A program made the position numbers and the translations under genes. A stretch of 64,000 bases of DNA from Mycolicibacterium lacusdiani (GTDB taxonomy: Bacteria; Actinomycetota; Actinomycetes; Mycobacteriales; Mycobacteriaceae): contig NZ_JAKCFC010000009.1 of NCBI RefSeq assembly GCF_021916785.1, positions 176,913 through 240,912 of the forward strand. Direction: 5' to 3'. Of this stretch, positions 49,862 to 57,957 are shown piece after piece. Each line of letters begins with the position of its first letter. The stretch's first letter is position 1. Under the pieces are notes generated by a model, which saw only the letters and a program-made list of their open reading frames with translations, was not told the origin of the DNA and searched no databases.

Positions 49862-51054
49862 TGCCCGATTCCGTTCACGCCGAGGAACAGCCGCATCCGA
49901 TGGGCCGCGAGGTCGGGGTCGGCGAGCAGTCCGGCGCGGTCGGCCAGCACGAAGAGCCGGGACAGGTGGGGCACCGACCTGCCGCCGGCCAGACCCCCGA
50001 CCATCGCGAAGCCGGGCTGACGGCCGTTGAGCCAGGCCAGGAACGCTATGCCGGTCTTGTAGTAGTAGGTGGGTGCCTCGAACACGTGTCGCCCCAACTC
50101 CTGGGTCGAGTCCAAGATCGCGCGGGCGCGTTCGGTGTCGCCGGCGTCGAGTGCCTGCAGCGCCGTGGACGCCGCCGGGTAGATGGCGGCGAAGATGCCC
50201 AGCAGCGCGTCGGAGTGCCCTCGGTCGTCGCCGACGATCAGTTCGGGATAGTTGAAGTCGTCGCCGGTGTAGAGCCGTACGCCATCGGGAAGTGCACGGC
50301 GCAGCGCGATTTCGTGATCGGCGTCGAGCAGGGACACCTTGACCCCGTCGACGTTGTCGGCGTGTTCTTCGATCAGGCGCAGGAAGGTCGCGGTGGCCGA
50401 GTCCACGTCGGTGCTGCCCCAATAGCCGCGCAGCGCGGGGTCGAACATCTCCCCCAGCCAGTGCAGGACGACGGGCCGGTCCACGTGGGCCAGCAGCGTC
50501 TGGTACACGGTCAGGTAGTCCTCCGGCGACTGCGCGGCCGCCGCCAGCGCCCGGGACGCCATCACGACGACACGGGCACCCGCGCCTGCGACGACGTCGA
50601 TCTGCTCGCGGTAGGCATCGCCGATCATGCGCAACCCCGCCACCCCGGACGGAACGTCGGCGAGACGCAGTTGGTCGGTACCTGCGCCGCATGCCAGCCG
50701 TCCACCCGACATCGCGGCTTCCTCGCCGCTGCGTCGGATCAACTCAGCGGTGGCGTCCCAGTCCATGCCCATGCCGCGCTGGGCGGTGTCCATGGCGTCG
50801 GCGACGCCCAGCCCGTACGACCACAGTTCGTGGCGGTAGGCCAGCGTGGCGTCCCAGTCGAGGTCGGCGGGCGCGCCGGGTGCGTTGTCGGCCATGGTGC
50901 GCGGTACGACGTGCGCTGCGGCGTAGGCGATCCGGGACCGGATCGGCCCATTGGGTTTGCGCCACGGACCCGGTGCGCCGAGGCGGTGCGTGCGCAGTTC
51001 GCCGTCGAGGGGAAGGGTGACGACGAGGTCGGTCGGCGCGTCGGTGAGCGTCAC
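49858..51054 (-). CDS. DUF993 protein, dihydrodipicolinate synthase/aldolase-like
   Basis: 398 aa from GTG 51054 overlapping the upstream dehydrogenase stop. Recognised as DUF993 from the run SRIAYAAAHVVPRTMADNAP, DWDATLAYRHELWSYGLGVA and DAMDTAQRGMGMDWDATAEL, then a TIM barrel with VVMASRALA, VVLHWLGEMFDPALRGYWGS, NVDGVKVSLLDADHEIALRR (Lys at the position of a Schiff-base residue) and RLYTGDDFNYPELI. Probably an aldolase/lyase of the DHDPS superfamily. No characterised activity is known to me; the operon implies a keto-sugar or keto-acid substrate (inference). Confidence 0.82.
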   Translation of the reverse strand: MTLTDAPTDLVVTLPLDGELRTHRLGAPGPWRKPNGPIRSRIAYAAAHVVPRTMADNAPGAPADLDWDATLAYRHELWSYGLGVADAMDTAQRGMGMDWDATAELIRRSGEEAAMSGGRLACGAGTDQLRLADVPSGVAGLRMIGDAYREQIDVVAGAGARVVVMASRALAAAAQSPEDYLTVYQTLLAHVDRPVVLHWLGEMFDPALRGYWGSTDVDSATATFLRLIEEHADNVDGVKVSLLDADHEIALRRALPDGVRLYTGDDFNYPELIVGDDRGHSDALLGIFAAIYPAASTALQALDAGDTERARAILDSTQELGRHVFEAPTYYYKTGIAFLAWLNGRQPGFAMVGGLAGGRSVPHLSRLFVLADRAGLLADPDLAAHRMRLFLGVNGIGQ

Positions 51055-52226
51055 AGCGCGATCTCCGGCACCTCGACGCGGACGCCGCGAGCGGAGCTGG
51101 TGAGCCCGAGTTCGGCGAGTTGCACGCCGCGCGCTGCCGACAGCAGCCCGAAGCGGTGCGGGCGGCCTGCGACGACGTCGCGCAGGTACTCCTCCCACTG
51201 CAACTTGAACCCGTTGTCCAGGTCACCGTTGGCGGGCACCTCGAGCCACTGATCGCGGAACTTCTCGGTGACCGGCAGGTCGGGGTTCCACACGGGTTTC
51301 GGGGTGTGTGCGCGCTGCTGTGCGACGCAGCGCCGCAGCCCGGCGACCGCGGACCCGTGGGTGCCGTCGATCTGGAATTCGACGAGTTCGTCGCGGTAGA
51401 CGCGCACGGCCCACGACGAGTTGATCTGGGCGATGATCCCGCCCTCGATCTCGAAGATGCCGTAGGCGGCGTCGTCGGCCGTCGCGGGATAGGCAGTCCC
51501 GGACTCGTCCCAGCGCGTGGGGATGTGGGTGACGGCCTTCGCGGTGACGGCTCGCACGGTGCCGAGCAGGCCCTCCATCACGTAGTTCCAGTGGCAGAAC
51601 ATGTCGACGGTGATGCCGCCGCCGTCCTCGGCGCGGTAGTTCCAGCTGGGGCGTTGCGCGGCCTGGCCGTCGCCTTCGAAGACCCAGTAGCCGAACTCGC
51701 CGCGCATCGAGAGGATCCGGCCGAAGAATCCTTCGTCGACCAGGCGACGGAGCTTGACCAGCCCCGGGAGGTAGAGCTTGTCGTGCACGACGCCGGCGAC
51801 CACGCCCGCATTCTCCGCCATCCGCGCGAGTTCGATTGCCTCGGTAAGGGTCTCGGCGGTGGGCTTCTCGGTGTACACGTGCTTGCCCGCCTTGATGGCG
51901 GCGGTCAGCGCCTCGACGCGGCGTGAGGTGACCTGGGCGTCGAAGTACACGTCGACCGACGGGTCGGCGATCACCGATGCGGCGTCAGTGGTCCAGTGTT
52001 CGATGCCGTGCTCGGCGGCCATGTCGGCGAGCCGATCGGCGTTGCGCCCGACCAGGATCGGTTCGACGTCCAGGCGCGTGCCGTCGTCGAGGGTGAGCCC
52101 CAAGTCGCGCAGCGGCAGGATCGAGCGGACGAGATGCTGGCGGTACCCCATCCGGCCGGTCACGCCGTTCATCGCGATGCGAAGAGTCCGGCGGCCTGCG
52201 TGGCGTGCGGTGGTGGAAGAAGACAT
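51051..52226 (-). CDS. Gfo/Idh/MocA family oxidoreductase
   Basis: 391 aa. Rossmann N-terminus with RIAMNGVTGRMGYRQHLVRS (unusual, no GxGxxG but GVTGRMG), DVYFDAQVTSRRVE, the EKP motif in KHVYTEKPTAETL (about 121-123) and the C-terminal domain with GITVDMFCHWNYVMEGLLG (His). Such enzymes oxidise or reduce sugars, inositols or derivatives with NAD(P). First gene of the operon with DUF993 and the TIM-barrel isomerase. Promoter and LacI operator at 52294-52336. ATG at 52226. Confidence 0.88.
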   Translation of the reverse strand: MSSSTTARHAGRRTLRIAMNGVTGRMGYRQHLVRSILPLRDLGLTLDDGTRLDVEPILVGRNADRLADMAAEHGIEHWTTDAASVIADPSVDVYFDAQVTSRRVEALTAAIKAGKHVYTEKPTAETLTEAIELARMAENAGVVAGVVHDKLYLPGLVKLRRLVDEGFFGRILSMRGEFGYWVFEGDGQAAQRPSWNYRAEDGGGITVDMFCHWNYVMEGLLGTVRAVTAKAVTHIPTRWDESGTAYPATADDAAYGIFEIEGGIIAQINSSWAVRVYRDELVEFQIDGTHGSAVAGLRRCVAQQRAHTPKPVWNPDLPVTEKFRDQWLEVPANGDLDNGFKLQWEEYLRDVVAGRPHRFGLLSAARGVQLAELGLTSSARGVRVEVPEIAL

Positions 52227-52293
52227 GTGAGTGTGCCCCGTCTGATGGGCGCGGACGTATGCGACGCCGCGCGAATGCGGTCGGTTGCACTTC

Positions 52294-52307
52294 GGAATGC
52301 GCTTTCC
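52294..52307 (+). promoter_or_regulatory. LacI-type operator, copy A
   Basis: GGAATGCGCTTTCC, the exact reverse complement of copy B at 53497-53510. It lies immediately downstream of the minus-strand -10 box of the dehydrogenase operon, a repressing position. Confidence 0.8.
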
Positions 52308-52336
52308 ACGCTAAGCTGCCGAAGCGCGGCGGTCAA
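52308..52336 (-). promoter_or_regulatory. Promoter of the dehydrogenase-DUF993-isomerase operon
   Basis: Minus strand: TTGACC (52336-52331), 17-bp spacer, TAGCGT (52313-52308). A near-consensus sigma-70-type promoter directly followed by the operator. Confidence 0.7.
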
Positions 52337-52396
52337 GCGTCGCGCCGGATCCGTGTCGATCCGTCAGCCGGACCCCGGACGTGAAGGACGCAGCAG

Positions 52397-53422
52397 ATGG
52401 CGGTGACCCTGCAGGACGTGGCCGCGCGGGCGGGAGTCTCGCAGGCCACCGCGTCGCGCGTGCTCAACGGGTCGGCACGCGTTCCCGGCGAAGGCGTCGC
52501 CGACCGGGTCCGCACTGCCGCCCGCGAACTCGGATACGTCCCAAATGCTCAGGCCCAGGCGCTCGCCCGCGCTTCGACCGGCCTGCTGGGGCTGATCGTG
52601 CACGACATCGCGGACCCGTACTTCTCGTCGATCGCCCGCGGCGTGCAGTTCGCCGCCAGAACGGCCAACAAACAGGTCTTGCTGGCCAGCACCGACCGGG
52701 ACTTCGACATCGAGCGCGACGCGGTCAGCACGTTCATCTCGCACCGCGCCGACGCCATCGTGCTGGCGGGTTCCCGTCAGAGCGGAGACCTCGACCGCGA
52801 CCTGGAGACCGAGTTCGGCCGCTACCGGGCCAACGGCGGGCGCGTCGTGGCGATCGGGCAGCCGCTCGCGTTCGGCGGTGCCGTCGAGCCCGAGAACCAC
52901 TACGCCTCAGGTCAATTGGCCGATGCCCTGATCGAGGCCGGGCACCAGCGGTTCGCCGTGATCGGCGGGCCCGGCAACATCCGCACGTCGGTGGACCGTC
53001 GCAACGGCTTCGTCGAGACCCTGGCCAGGCGCGGGCTCACCCCACTGGTCGAGGTATCCGGCGACTTCACCCGCGACGGAGGCCATTCCGCGGCTCATCG
53101 CCTGGCCGCGGCGTTGCAGGTGACCGCCGATTCCGGGACTCCGCCGGTGTGCGTCTTCGCCGTCACCGACGTCATGGCCATCGGTGCGATCGCGGCGTGG
53201 CGCGACCTCGGCCTGAGCGTGCCGCGCGACGTCTGCATCGCCGGCTTCGACGACATCCCGACACTGCGCGACCACACCCCCAGCCTGTCGACCGTGGCGT
53301 TGCCACTGGAGGAGATCGGTACGCGCGCCGTCGAATTGGCGTTGCGAACCGACGGCGACGCCGACGATCTGCGCGAGCGGATCCCCGGCCACGTGATCCT
53401 GCGCGACAGCACACGCCTCTGA
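52397..53422 (+). CDS. LacI family transcriptional regulator
   Basis: 341 aa. N-terminal HTH and hinge (VTLQDVAARAGVSQATASRV then LNGSARVPGEGVADRVRTAA, YVPNAQAQALA, residues 3-59), followed by a periplasmic-binding-like effector domain (LGLIVHDIADPYFSSIARGV, FAVIGGPGNIRTSVDRRNGF, FAVTDVMAIGAIAAWRDLGL, CIAGFDDIPT). Divergent from the dehydrogenase operon and upstream of the ABC importer. Both have the same 14-mer operator, so it is the likely repressor of both. Confidence 0.93.
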   Translation: MAVTLQDVAARAGVSQATASRVLNGSARVPGEGVADRVRTAARELGYVPNAQAQALARASTGLLGLIVHDIADPYFSSIARGVQFAARTANKQVLLASTDRDFDIERDAVSTFISHRADAIVLAGSRQSGDLDRDLETEFGRYRANGGRVVAIGQPLAFGGAVEPENHYASGQLADALIEAGHQRFAVIGGPGNIRTSVDRRNGFVETLARRGLTPLVEVSGDFTRDGGHSAAHRLAAALQVTADSGTPPVCVFAVTDVMAIGAIAAWRDLGLSVPRDVCIAGFDDIPTLRDHTPSLSTVALPLEEIGTRAVELALRTDGDADDLRERIPGHVILRDSTRL

Positions 53423-53454
53423 TCAGCGCGAACGCGCCGGACACGGCGGGGGCG

Positions 53455-53484
53455 TTGACAGTGTGGGCTGCATCACGTTATCGT
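53455..53484 (+). promoter_or_regulatory. Promoter of the ABC importer operon
   Basis: TTGACA (53455-53460), 18-bp spacer, TATCGT (53479-53484). The LacI-type operator begins 12 bp further on, about +6 to +19 of the transcript. Confidence 0.7.
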
Positions 53485-53496
53485 CGGCCTTGCTTC

Positions 53497-53510
53497 GGAA
53501 AGCGCATTCC
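53497..53510 (+). promoter_or_regulatory. LacI-type operator, copy B
   Basis: GGAAAGCGCATTCC, palindromic except one symmetric pair, identical (inverted) to copy A. Located between the importer promoter and the permease start. Confidence 0.8.
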
Positions 53511-53556
53511 CAACGGGTAGTGACATCGCCCGAGCCCTTCGAACTTAGGACTGTCC

Positions 53557-54432
53557 ATGGCCGTTACCGCTCCGGCCGGGCTGCGCGACACCGCGCAGCC
53601 GGTCTCGCAGCCGGCATCACGACGACCGCGCCGCCCATCGTTCTCCCCACGTGCCACCCTGTCGAACTTCTGGCGCCCGATGGCCCTGTTGGCCGCGCTG
53701 CTGGCGGGCTGGTGGGCCGTGACGGAGGCCGAACTGGTCGCGCCCTACATCCTCCCGTCACCGGCCGACACGTGGGCCACCGCCCGGGAGAACGCCGCCT
53801 ACCTGGCCGAGAACACCTGGGTGACCACCTGGGAGACGGTGATCGGCTTCGCGATCGCGGCCGTCTTCGGCGTCCTGATGGCCGTCGTGATGGTGTACTC
53901 CTCGAACGTGGAGAAGACGGTCTACCCGTTGATCCTCTTCGCACAGGTGGTGCCCAAGATCGCGATCGCGCCGCTGTTCATCGTGTGGCTCGGCTTCGGC
54001 CCCTCGCCGAAGATCCTCGTCGCCGTGCTGATGGCGTTCTTCCCGGTCGTCATCTCGTGCCTCGCAGGCTTGCGCACGGTGGATCCCGAGATCCTCGAAC
54101 TCACCTCGACGATGGGTGCGAGCCGTTTCAAGACCTTCATGAAGATCCGGTTCCCTGCCTCGCTGCCGCAGCTCATGTCCGGCCTGAAGGTCGCTGCCAC
54201 GCTCGCCGTGACCGGCGCCGTGGTGGGCGAGTTCGTCGGCTCCAACGAAGGACTCGGTTACGTGATCCTGCAGGCGAACGGGAACGTCGACACCGCAATG
54301 CTGTTCGCCGCCCTGATCATCATGTCCTTCCTGGGCATCGTGCTCTTCGCCATCATCGAGATCGCCGAGAAGCTGCTCATCCCCTGGCATTCCTCACGAC
54401 GCGCCGCGTCATCGACCACCCACGCCGTCTGA
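53557..54432 (+). CDS. ABC transporter permease, NitT/TauT type
   Basis: 291 aa. Basic N-terminus of about 40 residues, then six transmembrane helices (first: PMALLAALLAGWWAVTEAEL). The EAA loop is SRFKTFMKIRFPASLPQLMS followed by GLKVAATLAVTGAVVGEF, as in SsuC/TauC. First gene of permease, binding protein, ATPase. Its N-terminal extension is long for the family but has no recognisable domain. Confidence 0.9.
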   Translation: MAVTAPAGLRDTAQPVSQPASRRPRRPSFSPRATLSNFWRPMALLAALLAGWWAVTEAELVAPYILPSPADTWATARENAAYLAENTWVTTWETVIGFAIAAVFGVLMAVVMVYSSNVEKTVYPLILFAQVVPKIAIAPLFIVWLGFGPSPKILVAVLMAFFPVVISCLAGLRTVDPEILELTSTMGASRFKTFMKIRFPASLPQLMSGLKVAATLAVTGAVVGEFVGSNEGLGYVILQANGNVDTAMLFAALIIMSFLGIVLFAIIEIAEKLLIPWHSSRRAASSTTHAV

Positions 54433-54468
54433 TTCTCCCCGCCGTCTGACCCAACCAAGGAGACACCC

Positions 54469-55506
54469 ATGACGTTCACCCGACGCCGCGCCGTCGCCAT
54501 CGCCGCGGCGGCCACCGCCACCGCTCTGACCCTGACCGCCTGTGGCGGGAGTAGTTCGGAGAGCACCGATTCCGCCGACGGATCAGCCGCCCCGGCGACG
54601 CTGATGCTCAACTGGTACCCCTACGGCGAGCACGCGCCGTTCTACTACGGCGTGGAGAAGGGGATCTTCGCCAAGCACGGCGTCGACCTGACGATCGACG
54701 CCGGCCAGGGCTCCACCAAGACCGTGCAGGCCGTCGGCTCCCAACAGACCGACTTCGGCTGGGCCGACACTCCCGCGGTGCTGAGCAACATCGACAAGGG
54801 CGTCGACGTCAAGAGCGCCGGGGTCTACCTGCAGACCACGCCGTCGGCCGTGCAGGTGTTCGCGGACTCCGGGATCGCCACACCGCAGGACCTCGTCGGC
54901 CGCACCATCGCCGTCTCCGCCGGTGACGCGCCCACCACGACGTTCCCGATCTTCCTCGACAAGGTCGGCATCGCCGACGACCAGGTCAAGCAGCAGAGCC
55001 TCGACGCGGCGGGCAAGATGGCCGCGATGCTCTCGGGCCGCGTCGACGGCCTGATCGGCTTCGCGCACGACCAGGGGCCGACGATCGCGAACAAGAGCGG
55101 CCGCGAGGTGCGCTACCTCCGCTACTCCGACGCCGGCCTCAACTTCTACAGCAACGGGCTGATCGCGAACACCAAGACGATCGCCGACGACCCGGAACTG
55201 GTGCAGGCCATGGTCGACGCCACCAGCGAGGCGTACGCCGCCGCGGCAGCCGACCCGCAGGGTGCCGTCGACGCCATGGCGGGCAAGGACCCGCAGATGC
55301 CGCCGCGCGAAGTGCTGCTCGAGCAGTGGCAGCAAACCATTCCGCTACTGAGCACTCCCGCCACGGCGGACAAGGCGCCCGGCGTCAACGCCGAGGAGGA
55401 CTGGACGGCCACCATCGCCACCCTCAACCAGGCCGGCCTGCTGGAGACGGCGAAGAGCCCGTCGGAGTACTGGGACTCGTCCTTCGCTCCGCGCGGCGAG
55501 CAGTAG
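54469..55506 (+). CDS. ABC transporter substrate-binding lipoprotein, NMT1/THI5-like
   Basis: 345 aa; ATG after AAGGAGACACCC, a strong ribosome binding site. Lipoprotein signal with lipobox LTAC at Cys24. The mature part is NMT1/THI5-like: LMLNWYPYGEHAPFYYGVEK, GVDLTIDAGQGSTKTVQAVG, DFGWADTPAVL, then GRTIAVSAGDAPTTTFPIFL. Relatives bind pyrimidine thiamine precursors or small heterocycles and aromatic acids, not sugars, which is odd beside LacI. Ligand undetermined. Confidence 0.9.
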   Translation: MTFTRRRAVAIAAAATATALTLTACGGSSSESTDSADGSAAPATLMLNWYPYGEHAPFYYGVEKGIFAKHGVDLTIDAGQGSTKTVQAVGSQQTDFGWADTPAVLSNIDKGVDVKSAGVYLQTTPSAVQVFADSGIATPQDLVGRTIAVSAGDAPTTTFPIFLDKVGIADDQVKQQSLDAAGKMAAMLSGRVDGLIGFAHDQGPTIANKSGREVRYLRYSDAGLNFYSNGLIANTKTIADDPELVQAMVDATSEAYAAAAADPQGAVDAMAGKDPQMPPREVLLEQWQQTIPLLSTPATADKAPGVNAEEDWTATIATLNQAGLLETAKSPSEYWDSSFAPRGEQ

Positions 55507-55518
55507 GAGCGGACGCAG

Positions 55519-56328
55519 ATGAGCACCGCCATGATCGACACCGAGACCGGCGTGACGCCGGCGGCGATCTCCATCGCCGACCTCACCGTCACCTTCTCGT
55601 CCAAGCGCGGCACCACCACCGCGCTCGAGGACATCGACCTCACCGTGGCCGATGGCGAATTCGTCACGATCGCAGGTCCTTCCGGCTGCGGGAAGTCGAC
55701 GCTGCTGAAGGTCATCGCAGGCCTCACCGACTCCACCCGGGGTGAGGTCAAATTGCGAGGCCGCGACGTCCGCGGGCCGCAGCGCGAGATCGGCTACGTC
55801 TTCCAGCGCGCAGCCCTGCTGGAATGGCGCAGCGTGCGCAAGAACATCCTGCTGCAGGCTGAGATGCGCGGGATGTCACGCCAGGCCGCAGCGCGCCGCT
55901 GCGACCACCTGCTCGAGATGACCGGACTGACCGGGTTCGAGAACGCCATGCCGTACGAGCTTTCCGGCGGTATGCAGCAACGGGTTTCACTGTGCAGGGC
56001 GCTGCTGCACGAACCCGACGTGCTGCTCATGGACGAGCCCTTCGGCGCACTCGATGCGTTGACGCGCGAGAAGATGAACGTCGAGCTGCACCGGATCTGG
56101 CTCGAGACCAAGACCACCGTCGTCCTGGTCACCCACTCCGTCGCCGAGGCGGTGTACCTGGCCAACCGCGTCGTGGTGATGAGCCCGCGTCCCGGCCGGA
56201 TCGTCGAGACACTCGACGTCGACCTGTCGGGGCATCGGGACTACGCCGAGACGATGGAACGCCCGGAGTTCATCCACGTCGCCAACCGCGTGCGCGAACT
56301 GCTGGGCAGCGCTTCGGCTGCCGACTGA
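55519..56328 (+). CDS. ABC transporter ATPase, NitT/TauT type
   Basis: 269 aa. Walker A GPSGCGKST (about 53-61), Q-loop VFQRAALLEW (about 93), signature LSGGMQQRVSLCRALL (about 147-162), Walker B VLLMDEPFGALD (about 168-179) and H-loop VTHSVAEA (about 200). ATG preceded by GTAGGAGCGGACGC. Complete importer together with the two upstream genes; ended by the hairpin at 56345-56377. Confidence 0.93.
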   Translation: MSTAMIDTETGVTPAAISIADLTVTFSSKRGTTTALEDIDLTVADGEFVTIAGPSGCGKSTLLKVIAGLTDSTRGEVKLRGRDVRGPQREIGYVFQRAALLEWRSVRKNILLQAEMRGMSRQAAARRCDHLLEMTGLTGFENAMPYELSGGMQQRVSLCRALLHEPDVLLMDEPFGALDALTREKMNVELHRIWLETKTTVVLVTHSVAEAVYLANRVVVMSPRPGRIVETLDVDLSGHRDYAETMERPEFIHVANRVRELLGSASAAD

Positions 56329-56344
56329 TCGCGTGGTGACGGCG

Positions 56345-56377
56345 ATCCGCCCCGCTCGACAGACGAGCGGGGCGGAT
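56345..56377 (+). terminator. Perfect 14-bp hairpin terminator
   Basis: Arms ATCCGCCCCGCTCG and CGAGCGGGGCGGAT around the loop ACAGA, between the convergent ABC operon (stop 56328) and the secreted-protein gene (stop 56390). Serves both directions. Confidence 0.8.
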
Positions 56378-56389
56378 TCGTTGGTGCGC

Positions 56390-57313
56390 TCAGCCGCTCA
56401 CGTTCTGAGTGGACTCGCCGATGGTCACCTGCTTGCCGTCATAGGTGGCGGTGCACTTCACGGTCGCTCGGTAGCTGACCAATGGTGGTGGCCACAACAG
56501 GTCGGTGATGCTCCCGGTGCTGTTCGCACCGACGCTGATATTCCTGTTCACCGATCCCGGTCCGATGAGCCCGCTCGTTCTCGTTGCGGTGTAGGCGCAT
56601 TCGGCCGGCAGCGCCGACTTGTTCGAAACCGTCACGTTCGCGTTGAGCCCCTGCCTGGTGACGCTGAGCGTGACGGCATTCGTCGGGCCTTGGCACTGCT
56701 GGCCGGCCGGGACGTCCGGCGTAGCCGATCCTGGCGGGCACGTCTTCGGCGGCACCGCTGCGCACTGGCCGAGGCTTGCGGCTTCAGGCGTCGGCGACCC
56801 CGCGGGACATCTCACACTCACCTTCTTCGGCACGCACTGCTGGCCTGCCGGGACCTCGGCCTGTTCGAAGTTGCCGGCCGGGTTGCACTTGACCGTCTGG
56901 GCAGCCGGAGGGGTGTACGTGTAGTTCGACCACGCGCCGCAATCATCGCTGCCGAACGTCGACTTGCGGCAACCTTGGACTGCGTAGTCGAATCCCTCGG
57001 ACGTGTTGATGGTCTGCGTCGTGGTGTTACCGCACGCCTTGCTGAGTTCGGCTTGGGGGCCACCATTGACCTTGGTGTGCACGACGTCTCCGGCTAGGTC
57101 TTCGAACACTCGGGGGCAACCCGCGATGGTGCACACCACCTGGCCACCGGACTGCGTGCAGTTCACGTCATAGCCGTTCGGCTGCGGGACGGCGCTCGCG
57201 TTCGGCATCGGCGACAACGTCGGCGACATCGCCGGCGTCACCAGTACGACCCCGAGAATGCACGCCGCCGCGGCAAGCACACCACATAGTCTGGACATTC
57301 GAGTTCTCTTCAC
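56390..57313 (-). CDS. Secreted cysteine-rich protein with repeated VPAGQQC motif
   Basis: 307 aa from GTG 57313 (GGGGGAG upstream; ATG 57298 also possible). Signal peptide MSRLCGVLAAAACILGVVLV followed by an Ala/Pro-rich stretch. About 16 cysteines: pairs in NCTQSGGQVVCTIAGCPRVF, a central module with two copies of VPAGQQC and related PAGSPTPEA / PPGSATPDV repeats, and a C-terminal beta-sandwich-like part (NAVTLSVTRQGLNANVTVSN). Looks disulfide-stabilised and extracellular. No family recognised. Confidence 0.7.
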   Translation of the reverse strand: MKRTRMSRLCGVLAAAACILGVVLVTPAMSPTLSPMPNASAVPQPNGYDVNCTQSGGQVVCTIAGCPRVFEDLAGDVVHTKVNGGPQAELSKACGNTTTQTINTSEGFDYAVQGCRKSTFGSDDCGAWSNYTYTPPAAQTVKCNPAGNFEQAEVPAGQQCVPKKVSVRCPAGSPTPEAASLGQCAAVPPKTCPPGSATPDVPAGQQCQGPTNAVTLSVTRQGLNANVTVSNKSALPAECAYTATRTSGLIGPGSVNRNISVGANSTGSITDLLWPPPLVSYRATVKCTATYDGKQVTIGESTQNVSG

Positions 57314-57474
57314 ATCTCCCCCTTGATGCAGGCGCTGAGCGCACAGTGGAACTGGCCGAATGCGCTCCAAGACCACACACCTGGCACGCTGTGCGGAGCC
57401 TATGGCGGCTCGACGGTCGGATTAATCGGGTGTTTCCCTACACTTTGGGATTCGGGCACGACGACGCCGGCGTG

Positions 57475-57912
57475 TCAGCCCTCCACCGGACCCGAGTGCT
57501 GCTCCGCGATCTGCTCCACGGTCGCCCCGTCGACCAACCGGTCCAGGGCGCCGATCATCGTGGCGCACTCCCGGGCCGGATGCTCGGTCGGGCAGTTCAG
57601 CGCATGGGTCAGGAAGTCCTTGGCACCCTGGGCCTGTGCGATCACCCGGTCGAGTTCGGCGATCTGGTCGCGGATCGTCGCGCGCCACTGTTCGCTCGGG
57701 GCGTCGAGCACCTCGGCGGCCGCGTCCAGCGGCAGGCCCAACCGGTGCGCGATCTTGAGGAATGCCAGGCGGCGCATCTCCTGGGGCCCGTACATGCGCT
57801 TACCGGCCCGACGTGCCACCGGTCTGACCAACCCCCGGTCGTCGTAGTAGCGCAGCGCCGACGGCCGCATCCGCAGCCGCGCCGCCGCCTCGCCGATCGA
57901 GATCGCGTCCAT
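57475..57912 (-). CDS. MerR family transcriptional regulator
   Basis: 145 aa from ATG 57912. N-terminal MerR HTH (ISIGEAAARLRMRPSALRYY, DDRGLVRPVARRAGKRMYGP, residues 4-45) and a dimerisation coiled coil (ATIRDQIAELDRVIAQAQGA). The C-terminal region has two cysteines eight residues apart (NCPTEHPAREC), like the metal- or redox-sensing loops of CueR/SoxR relatives, though sensing is not proven. Divergent from the methyltransferase gene with a MerR-type promoter between them. Confidence 0.9.
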   Translation of the reverse strand: MDAISIGEAAARLRMRPSALRYYDDRGLVRPVARRAGKRMYGPQEMRRLAFLKIAHRLGLPLDAAAEVLDAPSEQWRATIRDQIAELDRVIAQAQGAKDFLTHALNCPTEHPARECATMIGALDRLVDGATVEQIAEQHSGPVEG

Positions 57913-57919
57913 ACGCCAT

Positions 57920-57950
57920 TTGACTTCAACCCGGCTTGAACCGGCAAGGT
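57920..57950 (+). promoter_or_regulatory. MerR-type promoter with long spacer
   Basis: TTGACT (57920-57925), 19-bp spacer, CAAGGT (57945-57950), with the dyad TTCAA-N6-TTGAA (57925-57940) in the spacer. CAAGGT ends 7 nt before the methyltransferase GTG. A 19-bp spacer with an internal dyad is the hallmark of promoters activated by MerR-family proteins. Confidence 0.6.
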
Positions 57951-57957
57951 CGAATCC

